Positions 1-13,900 of a stretch of 64,000 nucleotides of DNA are shown one piece after another (the first letter of the stretch is position 1; each line of letters starts with the position of its first letter). The notes beneath the pieces were generated by a model. The model saw only the letters and a program-made list of their open reading frames with translations. It had not been told where the DNA came from and ran no database searches. Source of the stretch: Metaphire vulgaris (Eukaryota; Annelida; Clitellata; Crassiclitellata; Megascolecidae); contig CM030835.1 of assembly GCA_018105865.1 (NCBI GenBank), positions 3,949,316 through 4,013,315 on the forward strand, given 5' to 3'. A program made the translations under genes and the position numbers.

Positions 1-35
1 CGAGTTTGTTTGTTACTAAATTCCTATAGGTTTAT

Positions 36-275
<240 letters not shown>

Positions 276-1956
276 CAAATGGCCTAATCAGCCGATAAAA
301 TCATCTACGATAATTAAACGCAGTCTATAAAAGCCAACGTTGATGAACTGTTGCAGTTGGTAGCTGTGTACCGAATACAGTAGTTGCTAAGTTGGCTTAT
401 CGAATCGAGAAAATAGCGTTGCTAAACAAAAATAATGATAATCTCACCTCTTCTCACAACCAACATGCCTTTAAACCGTTAGTCGCCGACGCGTCTCCTC
501 CCTGTACGCATATCGAACGCCGCATGCCCCCCCACACACTATGCAGCATCCCCGTCGATGGGAGAGGGGGTGACGGTCGTCTTTGAGCACCTACAAGATT
601 ATGTAGCGCCTGCTCGGTCGCCGTTCGTGTCTCTCATGAGATGCGCGGCCTTACGCCTGCTGCTGGTGCAGACGTCCGATGGCACTAGTAGGTAGGACTA
701 AGACCGGGTGCATTGCCTTTCGTTCTATATCGATCCGCATTCCCAGTGGCTGGCTGGCGTGCGTGGGTGGTATCCTATAATCCGTCGTCCTTGGCCAGCC
801 AAACCCTATTTCTGCAGCCAAGCGAATATACCCACACATCGACCACGTAATAATTGTTGAGGTCATGGAGGGCGCCACAAGCCAAATATGGGGGGGGGGA
901 ACATAGCCTGTTTGAAATTGGACAATGCTAGGACTAGTGCTACAGTAGGCTATAGATATGCAAACATTCAGAAGAGTGATGAAATGAATTAAAACCACAT
1001 ATTCTTGTGTCCCCATCTTTGCTGTGTCAAACCGTACTAGAATTGTCAATATATTCGGTCTCAATTTTTTTCTAGAGCTTTCGAAATGCCACGAAAAATA
1101 ATGAGTCATTTGAAACGACACTAGCCTATACAAAGTCTTTCAGAAATCTATTCTCTGTCAAATGTCTAAAAATCAATCGAGAGACAAGATGGCGCTTAAG
1201 AGAGCTGGTTTCTTCTATTACAGGTTTTATACACCACAAATATAGGCCCATTATAAAATTGATACCCTGTTTGAAATTGGACAATGCTAGTGCTACGGTA
1301 GGCTATAGATATGCAACAATTCAGAAGAGTGATGAAACGAATTGAAACCATGGAGGGCGCCACAAGCCAAATATTGGGTGGGCCAACATGGCCAATATTT
1401 CAGAGTCAAGACAGCGCAGCGAGAAATTTTTGCCATTAGGCCTACGATCAATCGATCATTGAAAAAACACAGTTGCCTACTTCACGATGTTTTTGGCCAC
1501 CGAAGCTTAAACAATCAACATTAAATATCTGCCGTTTCGTTCCTACGAATTAATCGTCTTGGAAGACCCGAAGAAGGACTTCAAGGGACATTCGTAGCTC
1601 AGACGAGTCAAAGATAGTGCACGCACAGTGCGATACATCATCAGCCCCCCATGGCACCCGCAGAGCAATCGCGCAACCGCCAATTACAACTTTACAAGTG
1701 ATCTTAAGTTCTTAACTAATAAAATGATTTTTCTGGTTTTAAAACAGCATTCGTTGCGTTTTTTTCTAGTATTTTATAAGTTTTAAAAGAAAACATGGAG
1801 CGGCAACACGACAAGCGTCTCGTCCAATGTTTTGTCTCATCCGGGTCTTTGCCGTTTGCCCAATCGTTGAGCGCCTGGAGCCCGGGACATCGGAGGCGAT
1901 ATTTTCAAATATTTCCATTAAAAACATTTGTTTGCGCGAGAAATAAGCTGTTTGGA
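276..1956. other. Upstream region of the MadBub gene
   Basis: No gene is recognised. The region holds a repeat present twice in direct orientation: the block cctgtttgaaattggacaat and its following 90 bases occur at about 906-1000 and 1264-1350, and the block catggagggcgccacaagcc occurs at about 863 and 1348 with its order changed relative to the first. A diverged relative lies at 51.37-51.62 kb. The stretch 1560-1956 shows nothing further except the 5' leader of the MadBub gene, which is open upstream of the chosen ATG. I see no convincing TATA box. Confidence 0.6.
863..1380. repeat. Dispersed repeat, two local copies
   Basis: The segment with gctatagatatgcaa and cagaagagtgatgaaa occurs at 945-1000 and 1305-1345. 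A further diverged copy with atgcaaaactttcagcgg, gattgtcaatactgc and the end motif gtctttcaaaaatctatc lies at 51370-51620, aligning with 951-1155 here. It is an unclassified dispersed element. Confidence 0.6.
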
Positions 1957-4900
1957 ATGACCGAGAATAATTCCGACGAGTGGGAGCTAAGCAAGGAGAA
2001 CGTCCGGCCGTTGAAACAAGGTCGTTCCTTTGTGCAGCTGCAAGCCGCACTCAAACCCAAACCGAACACTACCTGCGAGATCAGCGCGAGTAATTAACAC
2101 AGTTCCATCATTAGGTTGATTGATTCGGATGCATTCAGATTATTAATCGATGTGTAAGGCTAGTTTAAGGATATGGGATGCAGTTTTAAGGCTATGCTTT
2201 TTTCGGAGTGTTATGGACCAAACGGCCTTAGTATTTGAACTCTGCTTAATGCTCAAAGGCAATTTCACTCAGCAGTGTTTGCCGGTGTTTGACATGTCTT
2301 AATTGAACTAGTATACTACCACGAGAAACAGCGTTTCTATGGCTGGGAGTGAAATGTGCCGAGTGCAACGCATCTTGAGGTGAAAAGCCCTGCTACTAAA
2401 TTTGACACACACATGTATTATTTATTTATTTATTTAAGCCAAAAATCACATAATCCCTGGTATTCACTCTTTTGCTTCTTATCTTTAAAAATGTTTCTTT
2501 TGTGCAGTCAGTTGATGACTGTATATTTGAACTGGTTATGTAAAAGTATGTGATCAGTATTGTATTTCTGAATTATGGCAGAAATCTTGTTGCATTTAGT
2601 GAAAAATGGTAAGCATTACATTTTTTGTTTGAAGAGTGTTTGAGACAGAAATTCGCACTTATGATGGAGATGACCCGCTGGCCGTCTGGGTCAAGTAAGT
2701 CACTGATTAAAATCTTTGTTTTGTAGTTTTTTTATGTGATGGCATTCTTTCATACCCTGAGAATTATGTATTATTTTTATGCTCTTCACTGTTGTGGTTT
2801 TGTTTTTGTAGGCAAGGCTTGTCTCTCCATTTCCAATTTCTGTATCTAGTTGCTCTCATGATTGTTCTAATGATATTTTAAAATAATTCTTCATAGGTGG
2901 CGATATATAATTTGCATGGATTTGTAAGAATTGTCTTCAGAATTTATATCTGGAATCACGCTGTTTAGTTTGGTAATTTTTTTACTTTAGGCCAACTTGG
3001 CATTGTGCTGCCAGTTATGTGGATGGGTGACTGTCCTGGGATCTACACTGTAGTAGTGGAGCTGGTGGCCAGTGCAGCTGTTCATTGTCTAGTAGATAAA
3101 TAAGTGGCAGTGTTAGGCTGTGAAGGTAAAACACAGATCTAGACAAAGCAGTGGTAAACTACTCTAGGTTAATGGCATAAATCACCTGTGCTCCTGTTTG
3201 CCTAGTACATGGAGACCAGCACCAGAACCAATGCTCACCTGAATGTAGGACAAACTTTGCCAATGTACTGTTTATCACCGTGAACCTTTTTTGTTGTAAA
3301 ATCTGCAAAGCAAAATTATTATTGATTTGAAATTGCTAGGGAACTGAGATTTTGATTCTGAAGTTTATCTTGGATTTATGTATATAATTTTTTTTCTCAG
3401 CTATATAACTTGGACTGAGCAGAACTTTCCAAAGGGTGGCAGAGAAGGAATTGACTTGTTGCAGAGCTGCATCAACCAGTTCAAAACCTGCTCACGATAT
3501 TTTAACGACTCCAGATACATCAGAGTGTGGATAAAATTTGTAAGTATTTTGATTCTTGAGTTTATTTATTTCCAGATCTGGTTTTGTATATTTTGAAAAT
3601 GGAAGCACCTCTCTGTGAGATTTTCCAGAAGTGGTGATATATAAAAGCCCTGTTACATTATATGTTTGGCATCTATAATCTGCCATTGTATATTCGTTTG
3701 CCTTTGGGCAAGATTGAACTTTGCTAAGATGATGTTAGCTTTGGAAATTTCTGGTTTTTCTTTCCATGGATCTTTTCTTCCGTTTTAGGCTGATTACCAG
3801 ACAAACGCTGCTGAATTCTACCAGTTCATGTACAACAACAAGATTGGAATTCAACTGGCAGCATTCTACGAAGCTTGGGCTCTATTTCTGGAACGAAGTA
3901 ACAGCACAGTGATGGCTGATGCTGTCTTTAAGAAGGGCATTGAAGTTGGTGCACAGCCTCTTGAACACTTGATTAAGCTGCACAGGTAAGTGGATTCTAA
4001 AAGTTAAGAAGTTAAGTTTTTTCTCCCTTTTTATTACAGACTCCCACCTTGTGAATATAATGTTTGTTAATAGAAAATGCTTAGATTGATTTATTAACCC
4101 CTTTACGGGGACCCCGAATATATCCGCCCACTTTACATTGAGTTACAGTTAAATGCACGGTAAAGGGGTTAATAGATTTGAAATTATTGTGCTGGCATAG
4201 CAATGAGAAAAAATGATTGATTTGTATGTCCAGGATAATAACTCTGTGTTGTGTAGCATTTGTGAATGGGTATAGACCTATGTATCTTGTGTTTCATTTA
4301 GCAGTTTGTTTGGATTGTTTAAGTCAGACTGTTGCTGAAAAATTATTTTCCCATCTTGAATGGTAGTTTTTGTTAATTGAAATTAACGTCTGTTGTGATG
4401 ATTTGACTGTCAGTGAGTTCCAAGCTCGTGTGGCTCGTCATGCAATATCGAGAGCAAAAATTGCCAGTGAAGAAGATGAGGAAGAAGAGGGCGTAGAATC
4501 ACAGCGGTCAGTTCTGTGGGCTCTAAAAGCACAGGGAAAATCAGGCCAGGCCCCAGTCATGCGCACGGGATCGCACAAGCCTGGTGAGCTGCTTTTTAAA
4601 AATAATTTTCGTGTTATTTAATTATTGATACAAGGAATTAAAGATGTACAACATATTTTCCCAAAACAGCATTGACTTCAGTGGTCTTTATTTATTTATT
4701 TATTTATAAATGTATTAATTGTGATTTACAGACATTTGAATCTTGGTCCAAATTTCCCAAATCAGATATCATTTATATTATTGATGAGCTTATTAGCAAT
4801 TTTGTTTTATTCTGTTAAAAACCATGTGAATCTATCTTTGGCTTTTGACTGTTGTCATGGTAATGACTGGCCTATTCACCTTGCAGTCTGTTAGTCGGTG

Positions 4901-7900
4901 CTACTTTCTGCGCTCGTGAATTTTGCATTAATGAGGTTTGGCCATAGAAATTAATAGTCGCTGGAAGTAGTCTATCTACGGTAAAGACTGGGCAGTTGAA
5001 GCCAATTTGTCACCATTTTGTTGAGTGCTTGTCTCAACTGTTACAATAGAAATTACCATTACACTTCTAAGCCGCTGGCTTGTATTAAAACAAATGACTT
5101 TATGCCCCAGCTGCTTGAGAGCACTTAACAAAATGGTGGAAACCAGACTTCGCTTTCAGACACCATAAACTTGTTCTAGTGATAATTAAACTTCTATGGT
5201 TTGGTTTTACGTCTTTGTGTATTTGACTTTGCTTGATGGGCATCGTCGACAGTTTTTTTCACATAAACTGGTTCCCTTCTTGTATTCTTTGGATTTATTC
5301 TCGAATTGTGAATGCCTGTATCTAACTATACGATAGGGTGTTGGAGTTATATTTTATGCACTGATTTATGTTTTTATTGCGTAAGTTTTGAAATGATTTC
5401 TGAATCAGAACGGCTCCTCCAGACGACTGCTGTGAAGCAGACGTCTGCGTCTTCATCGGTTGCGGTTTACTGTGATGAGAATGTGTCTTCGTGTCGTCTT
5501 CCTACTCAGAATAACGAACTGCTGCAAGTGCCTTTTCCCGAAATAGTGTCGAGGGAAAACCAGCAGAAAGCATCAAAATGGACCCACGTTCGGGTAGGCT
5601 CAAGTATTTTGGCCTTAGAAGAATAGATTCAAGTTCATGTTATGGTGAGATATCTAGAGAAAGTAATCCCTTCACAGCCCACATGAAATCGCTTGGCAGT
5701 TCCATGAGGGGGGCCGCAGACCCCAGTAGATTCGAGTTCATGTTATGGTGAGATATCTAGAGAAAGTAATCCCTTCACGGCCCACATGAAATCGCTTGGC
5801 AGTCCCATGAGGGGGGGCCGCAGACCCCAGTTGGAGAACCACTGGTCTAGATTGTTCCTTGCAACATTTTTATTTCGATGGCACTGTAGAAGTGAAACCT
5901 GCTTGAGCTCATGGTCTGTTCATTGCCTTGGTCATAGGAACCCAACCGCATTGCAATTACCCATTTGTTCAACCTTATCTATCTTTTGATATTCTTTGCA
6001 GGTGAAGCAGACAGGTGTTTCAGGTGGTGCGACTCGTCATGCTCAACAGCTTCCGTTTGTTCTTCACGAAGATGCTGATATGAAGCAGCCATTAAAGTAA
6101 GATTTCAAGAAAACCTTCTTTGCTGCGATATTTCTTTTGCGGAGTCTAAGAGATGATGGAGCTGAACTAGTTGTCTCCATTTCTCTGACTGTTGTTTCTT
6201 GTATTGCTTAGTAAAAGTGTGTGTGTGTGTGTGTGTGTCTTTCATCTTCTTTTCATCTATACGAGTCTTGTGCATCATTGTATAATCCATACTATTCCAG
6301 TCAATTCTTCCTATTATTTCAATCGCTCTCTACTCTTCATATTTCTATAATTGTTTCGTAGTTTAGTATTTATTCTTTTCTTGTTCCTGCTGTATATCTA
6401 GTCAACTGTTTTCTGCACCGTATTGTTTTGTCTTGTTCCGTCAAAGCACAGCATTCTGATCCATGGAGTTTAATTGGAACTACAATCAAATCTGTCTACT
6501 ATTATATTTATTCATGTAAAGAATTTATGGCATAAATATTCAGCATAATTTAGTAATGAAACTTTCCATCTTTTGACCAATTTTATTTTTTGTTGCACTC
6601 TTTAATTAGAGGATGCATTGTTGCCATAAAGACATAGCATTGTAAATTGCTTTTGTTAAAAGTGTTTATTGATGCCATTGTATATATTTAATTACTGTAT
6701 TGCTTTTCTTTGTAGTATTCCTCATAAGATTGCAGATGGAACTGGAATACTGAGGTTTACTTTCCATGCTTTTCATTACCAAATGCCTTTTATTGGCTTT
6801 GCTATAAAGGGATTTAATTGAGAATTATAACCAATTTAAATGTTTCTCTTCATAATTCTTGTAATAATTTTAAGATGTTATGGCCAGACATCTGATGAAC
6901 AGTAATTTTTAGGGGCACTAAGTAAGCATACTCACTCTTCAGTATTTTTAGGAAACTCGTCGAACTAACAGTTCCGGCAAAATATGCCTTTGCCTACGGT
7001 ATGCAGCAAATGTTTACGACATAGAACTTGTAAAGATGTACGTTGAACTTGCTTAATAGGGTAAAGATGGTCTGGATATCTAGGATGGTTGATGGTTTAT
7101 TGAAATTTTGGAAAGAGGTTTCTTTGGCGTTATAGTAGTTTTCGTATATTGCTTGTTATACATGTGTTTAGCACTCGAGTGGAGTCAGGGAGCACCAACG
7201 CTGCAGGAGCCTTCCTATCCAGCAGTGCTGCAACGAATGAGGTACCCATGTACTGCAAAATTAAGATATACGCAGGAGTAAGAGAGATGAGTTTCGAGGA
7301 GCTAAGGGCAGCGGCGTGGTTCAAGAGAAAGCAAGAACAGGAACAACTGCAGTCTCAGGTCCAGCAGGAGGTTCAACGACAGCTGCAGCTTGCCTTGAAA
7401 AGGTTTTGTTTGTTTCGTTTCTGTGTTGATATGTGGCAAAAACTGTATCGTGTGAAGTGTTTGTTTTTGTTTTCATTTGCGATTGAGCGAAGCAAGTCAT
7501 GTCCGGCTGCTGGTTTTTCTTTATTTTTTAAAACAGAATTTATCTTTTTTATTTTTGCATGCCATTTGTGTTGTTCGTTGCTTGTCGTTCAGCCATCTTT
7601 CTGATCATGCTGCAGAATAGTCGACCAGATTTCATTTTCAAACTCGGTTGTTATTCGTTGCATGGAAATTATAGCCCGTGAAAAGAAGTGGCCATTCGAG
7701 TGAAACTGAAGGGGAATACCTCAAAACAGAATTTTACGCATTTCCCGGTTGCATAACAATGCAGTGCAAGGCTGATGTCTACTGTTATGTTACTGTTAGC
7801 GTATTTATCTCGAGCAGGGTCCTGAAGGTCATTCATTTATTTTGCAGTGTGAATTTGAAGCCGGAAGTGATGCCGGTGATGCAGATGACTTCCCAAGAGG

Positions 7901-10900
7901 CACCTTCAAAGGCCGAACAGCCACAGGCCAGGTAATAAGACTTGTCATTGTGACATCTGTAGCAGCTAATTAGGGTCTCTTATCCTATATGCATTAGATG
8001 AGACTGCTGAGGAATGGGCTTGACAATGCATTGTAAAGCAAGAAGTTTTCGAAAATTTTATTATTTAAAAAAGTTTATTGTCTGTTTGGGATGCTGCTCT
8101 GAAGACGCTAGGAAGACCTAGATAGAGTGAAGGTGAATAAATGTAGTTTGAATTGTTTGGAGATAAATTTTCTTTGAAATTTTTGGCCCAACCAGGTAAA
8201 TTGTAAAAGTTGATGAAGAGGTCGTTTCCCTCTTTTTGATTCTTTTGCTTGTTACCACTCACGAGTTTTAAAATTGATGGAAGAGTTGGTAAAATTTTCG
8301 CTGGCAAGGAAAAGAAAAGTTCATTGGGATCTTACTCCGTTTAATTGTTCACAGTTCAGACTTTTCAGGAAAGTAATGTCCAAATTTGTTTAAGATTTTC
8401 TGTCAGTACATTCCCTTGCATTATTATTATGGAGATATAGGTTTACGTTTGATTTCTGAAGTCGATCCCTCACTTTGCCCTATTTTGTATTGACAATAAT
8501 TCACTTACTTAACTAGCTGCTATATTTTTACAAATGGTACAGATTACATGTGTAATCGTGCAATGGTGTTTTATCGTATAGGCTGTGCGTGAAAGCTGGC
8601 AGCTCAGGAGAACCGGATGTACATTCGGAGGAACAGCCAGCCGATGAAGACGGCGATGTCGATATGCCAGATGCGGGAAATGGCGAAAATGATGAACAAC
8701 TCTCCGAACAAATTGAAAAAAGGATGCAGGAACTCGAGTTTCTCTTGTTAAGGAGGAGAAGTCGATTTATGATGGTCCCTGCTCTGGTAAAATCACGTCA
8801 CAATGGGATGCAATAGAGGGCGATGACGTTCACATGAAAACGCCAGATATGAAGACGACTCAGAACCCAGTAACCTCGACCGAGCTGCAGAATGTCAGCC
8901 ACGTGAGTAACCAGATCGTGCTCCCTCGTAGAATCTTTTTCCGGCCATTTCATGCTCTTAACTTACATTCAATTTTCATATTTGGGAGCTGTTGTGCTGA
9001 GTTGATGTTATGAAATATTGAATGCAAAGTGGTGTTGTGGCGTTATGCGCTTTTTGTTCATTTGAACGTATTCAGTATTTTAATCCGACGTGCTTTGCAG
9101 GCTGTGGTGATTTAGAAGTGAGATTTTGTGGGGTTTGTTTAGCTGTCCAGGCCGTCTCCGACTGTTCACACAAAACAGGCGATGGAAGTCGTAAGGAACA
9201 TGTTTTGTTTTGATGGGAGCCACGGGCAGAGCGACATTGACTTTGAGAAGCAGTTTCAGCTGGATCCATGTGAGTTTTTCAGAATGTTCTGCAGCTATGG
9301 AGGCCAGTTATTTATCTACGGGGTCTATTATGCTCATGCTTATTATGTAGCGGTGCTGTAGATTGGCAGTGAGATTCTTGCCATGTAATTGGAAGCTCAT
9401 GAGTTCGAATCATTGCGACTGTAAGCTGTTTGCCCCATTAGTCATCATCATCATCATCATCATCATCATTACGTGTCTATTTTCAGCCGTACACAGACCC
9501 TTATACATGATACCTTCAAATATACTCAAGTGCCATTATCTTATCTTCTCTACAGTTGGCAAAATTCTATAATTTTTTAAAAACAGCATCACATTGGAGG
9601 GACAGATGGCGCTTTCTCGAGTGCTTTGCACCAAGTTCATTCTGGCAGATGATAGGCTAAGTTACTTCCGATGTTTTTGATTTGAGAAGTGTGTATTTGT
9701 TTCGATATGTTTAATTGCAGGCGTGAACACGGCAGTAGATGTCTTTGTTGATCCAGACATAACTCGGCCTGACAAAGAGAACAAGTAATGACAGCCACAG
9801 CAGTTTCTTTTGTCTCATTTATTTTTTGCAATTCTAAGTTGCAAGAAGACATTTCTTAACTCTGAATCACGTTTTATAATTTATGAAATTTTATCATTGC
9901 CAATCATATTTTGAGTTGTGTTGATGAGGGTTTATATCTGATGTTTGTATGAAAATGCCGTGCATTTGACAGATCATCGAAACAGAATCGTTCTCTGGCG
10001 GCGACTGGCGCAGTAGAAATCTACGTCGACCCCTCACCTCCTTCGCGCACAGCTGCAGTGCAAGGATCAAAGGCACAAGCGTCGTTGTTTACGATTTACA
10101 CAGACCCTGAGGTTTCCACTGTCAAACAACAACAGCAGCAGCAGCAGCAAGACAGAGGCCCCAGCATCTACAGAAACTTTTCAGAGGCTGGTGCCAATGG
10201 AAAGCAGCTGCCATCGGGAAGTGGATTGATATATGAGGATCCTCCTGTTGCTGCGGCGGGTGAAGCCATCTGTGGATCTGTGTCGTCTGCTCCGTCAAAC
10301 GTTGCCAACAAGTGGTCGACGAATAAAGTCGGACGTCGCGCGATGCAACCGCTGACCGACCCGTTTGAGGCGGGTGATGGAGTTGATAGGAACCGGAATC
10401 AATGTCCAAATGCTGACTTTGACGATGAAATCGACGACGTCGAAATGATGACGGCGCCCAATTCGGTAAGATCGGAAAGACGAGACGAGTCTAATTTAGT
10501 TTCCCTGGTTGTATAGGTTGTAGTTTTTCATATGCATTACAATTACTAGACATCATGAACTTTGTTTGACCTTCTACAATATAGCAAACTGGGTCTGAAA
10601 AAGGAGGGTCACAGAACAATTTACTCCCGACCTCCCATTGTCAGGGTGGGCGAGTGACAGTAGTTTTATTAAATGGCCTTTTCAGCCCACAGATGGAAGT
10701 TTAAATGTTTGTTTCCCAGAGACCCAAATACTTTTGCCTGCACTATATTTTGGCTCTCTAAGTGGTCCTGGTGAAGATGAAGACATGCTTCTCGGTGTAC
10801 AGGTTACAGTTTTCAGCCAGTTTGTCGTCTTTTTGCATGTTTTTCTTTTTAATATAGATTATTAAATGCTATCTTTTAATAAATTTGAACCTTTCATACT

Positions 10901-13900
10901 AATACATTTGATAATTTAATTTCAAAAATTTCTTTTTATTTCATAAAATGTTTGCTTTTACAGTGATTATAATTATAATGCTGTCTTTGCCACAGGTCAA
11001 TGCCTTGCTCGACTCTAATGTCGATATCAGCTTTTGTCCGGAAATCAGTTCCACTAGAAACTTGACCAATATGGTTCATTTTGCAATGACCTCTCAACAG
11101 CTGGTTCAACACTTGGATGAGGACACCCGTGTGGCGATTTCGAAAGTGGAAAATATGTCCATCAAGTCTGCTGGAAATGTTGAACCCAACCTGCAAACTA
11201 AAAACAGGAAAAGCTTATTCATGAATTTCCTGGAGTAAGCATTGGATGTTTGGATATTGCTTCATCATTTATATGTCTTCGTTGTGCATTGTCATTTGTT
11301 TTATTATCTGTATTTTTATCCTGTATTTGATATCTATTTGTTTGTTTTGTTTTTCAGTCCAATTCAAGAAGGCAGTGAAGACAACCGCAGCCGAGCGAGC
11401 AGCGCCGACTCGCATTGCCGCAGCTCCTCGAGCAGGTCGAGCAATGCCACCGTCGGCAGTTCCGGAGCATCTCGGTCGTCTGGTTACCAGCAGTCTTCTC
11501 ACTCCTCGGTGGAATTCGCCAACCTGCAACCGACAACCTCGACGTCGTCTCGCAACATCCAGAAGGCGCCGGGCGCGTCTCCGCGCGGTCCCGTCGGGAT
11601 GAAACTGGCCGGCGGTGCTTCTGTCGCCGCGGGAGACGGGAACGATTTTCCGGAGGATTCCGTGTACGTTGACCGAGGCGATGGCGGTTACGACGACGTC
11701 CTTGACTCTTCCATCTTGATCGACCACGTCAATCCGTACAATTCCACTCGGATTCAGACTTTCTTGCGGAATCTGTCTCCTCCGCTGAGCAGCTACGCCG
11801 GTTATCACTCGGTCGATGGCCGTCTGCCGAAGTTTGCTGTTCGCTGTAAAGTTAAACTTGGTGAGTTGTTCGCAGATCCTTAAGGCTCTGTGTGCTGACG
11901 TGTCAGGCCCATTGCGTCAACTATTTACAGTGGGAGAACATACAGTATGCATAGTGCATCATCAACTGACATTTGATTAAATCTATTTATTGCCTCTATG
12001 CTGAATATTTGTTTTAGTAACAGAATAAATTTAGTCCTTTTGGCTCTGGTTTTACTTCAATGTTCACATTGAATCCATTAATTACCTTGTGTGTGTGTGT
12101 GTGCTCTGAATAATAATGCTTTGTTCCTAAGTTTTGAAAAATAAGTGAAACTTTGTTGTATTTGTTGCAAAGGAGATACGACCTTCTGTGTGAAGAGCAA
12201 GCTTGGTGAAGGAGGCTATGCAAAGGTGTATCTGATCTCGGAGAAGACCGATGAGGTGATGGTGTGAAGTGTTGTGGCTAAAGTAAGGTTTACAGATTGA
12301 TTCAAGTTTTTCTTTGCTTGTGCTATGCTAGGTTATCTGGACAGTTTGGATGTCGCCACGGGTGGTACAAAGGAGTTTGCTGTTGTGGCTTGACCTGGCA
12401 GCGAATTCCTTGGGGGAAAAACTGTCTTCTGTGAGAAAACGATTCATTCATTGCAACAATTATAGTAAAGATGAACATAGTCACATATTTGATTATCTGG
12501 GCATGAAAAAAGTACAGTTTACAGTATTTTCTTTTGCAATGCAGCACTCTTGGCCAATGAATACAGCACATGGTAAACTATCCATGATGGCCAGTTTTTA
12601 TTCTAGGCCTTCTCTGGGGGGGAATTCCCCTACCCCAAGTTTTAAAATTCCCTCTCAAAATTTTTTATATGTTGCATGGGGATGGCAATTCCCCCCCCCC
12701 CAAAGTGTGACGACTCAGACCTTGCTCCCCCCAAACATTTCAAAATCCCCCAATGTCAAGGTGGCTAGAATAAACACTGCATGATGACTACATTTGCTTT
12801 GTAGACATGTGGAAATATGTTCAAGTCTTTTGATATGTTTTAATTTCTTGGGTTTTGCCTAAAGTTGTATGAGAATAAATAACTGATCTGTATATTGTTG
12901 ATGATGTAGGTGCAGAGTCCGGCCTGTCCGTGGGAGTTTTACATTGCTAACGAGCTCCACCGAAGACTGTCGAAGCACGAATCCCACATAAACATTGTGA
13001 GTTGTTGGCTTCAAATGTTGCTCTAGTAACTTATGAGGCACCTTCACAAATTTCGGAGGACATGCTAGAAGTTATTGGAAACACTTTGAGTTGATTTTAA
13101 TCTGCAAACTCTGTGTAAATTGCCTGTCTGTGTGAATAAATTGCGTTGTTTCTTCTCTACAGATCATGTGATCAATAGATGGATCATGTGATCGGTGGAT
13201 AGCATCCTAGTAAAAGTTGATTATTACTGTTTGTGCTGTTGAATATTATTACATCACTTGTTTCACTGGCTGTGATTTCTTTATTGTTTTTGTGTGTATG
13301 CAGTCAAAGTCTGTAATGAGCATTGAGAAGGCTTTCTTTTTCGATGACGGGAACTGCTTTCTGAATGAGTGCCATCGTCACGGAACTCTTCTTGTAAGTG
13401 CCTTTGACACTTTCTTGATGTTTTTGCGGCTGAGACGTGAGAGATTGAAAACGTTTGAAATATTGAACTTGGGAATTTAGAATTTCTTTTGTTGTCGATT
13501 TTGCAGGACTTTGTGAATTCTTACCGACTGAGGAAGCCATTCCTTCCCGAGTGGCTGGTCCTGCTCTTTAGCATCGAGTTGTTTCACATTGTTGAGCAGA
13601 TGCACCTGTGTGACATCATACATGGCGACCTGAAACCAGACAACGTTCTCATCTGCCACCCGTAAGGATTGCCGACTTTTTTCTGAATACGATTTGAAAA
13701 TCACGGAGTTGTTGACGTATTCGTTTTGTCTTACTTTACCTGTTTATATGCGTTGTTCTGATTAGAATCATTTAATTATTTATCTTGTTTGTTTAATCTT
13801 GATTTCGCTAAATGAACTCTTTTTTGTGAATTTTGTTGATAAGTCGACGTTTGAGACGCGGTGAATCGGCGATCCATTTGATTCGCGGTTCAACGTCGTT

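Noticed and set aside
5625..5830. Two-unit direct repeat as a CRISPR-like array
   Set aside because: There are only two long adjacent units with no spacers, in an animal intron, ending in a hAT-like terminus.
9430..9470. Short (CAT)n run and other small microsatellites (6217, 12088, 49150)
   Set aside because: They are real but too short and common to deserve separate findings.
11269..11808. Minus-strand and alternative-frame ORFs over MadBub exon 17
   Set aside because: They are shadows of a GC-rich Ser-rich coding exon whose plus-strand frame continues into the kinase domain in phase.
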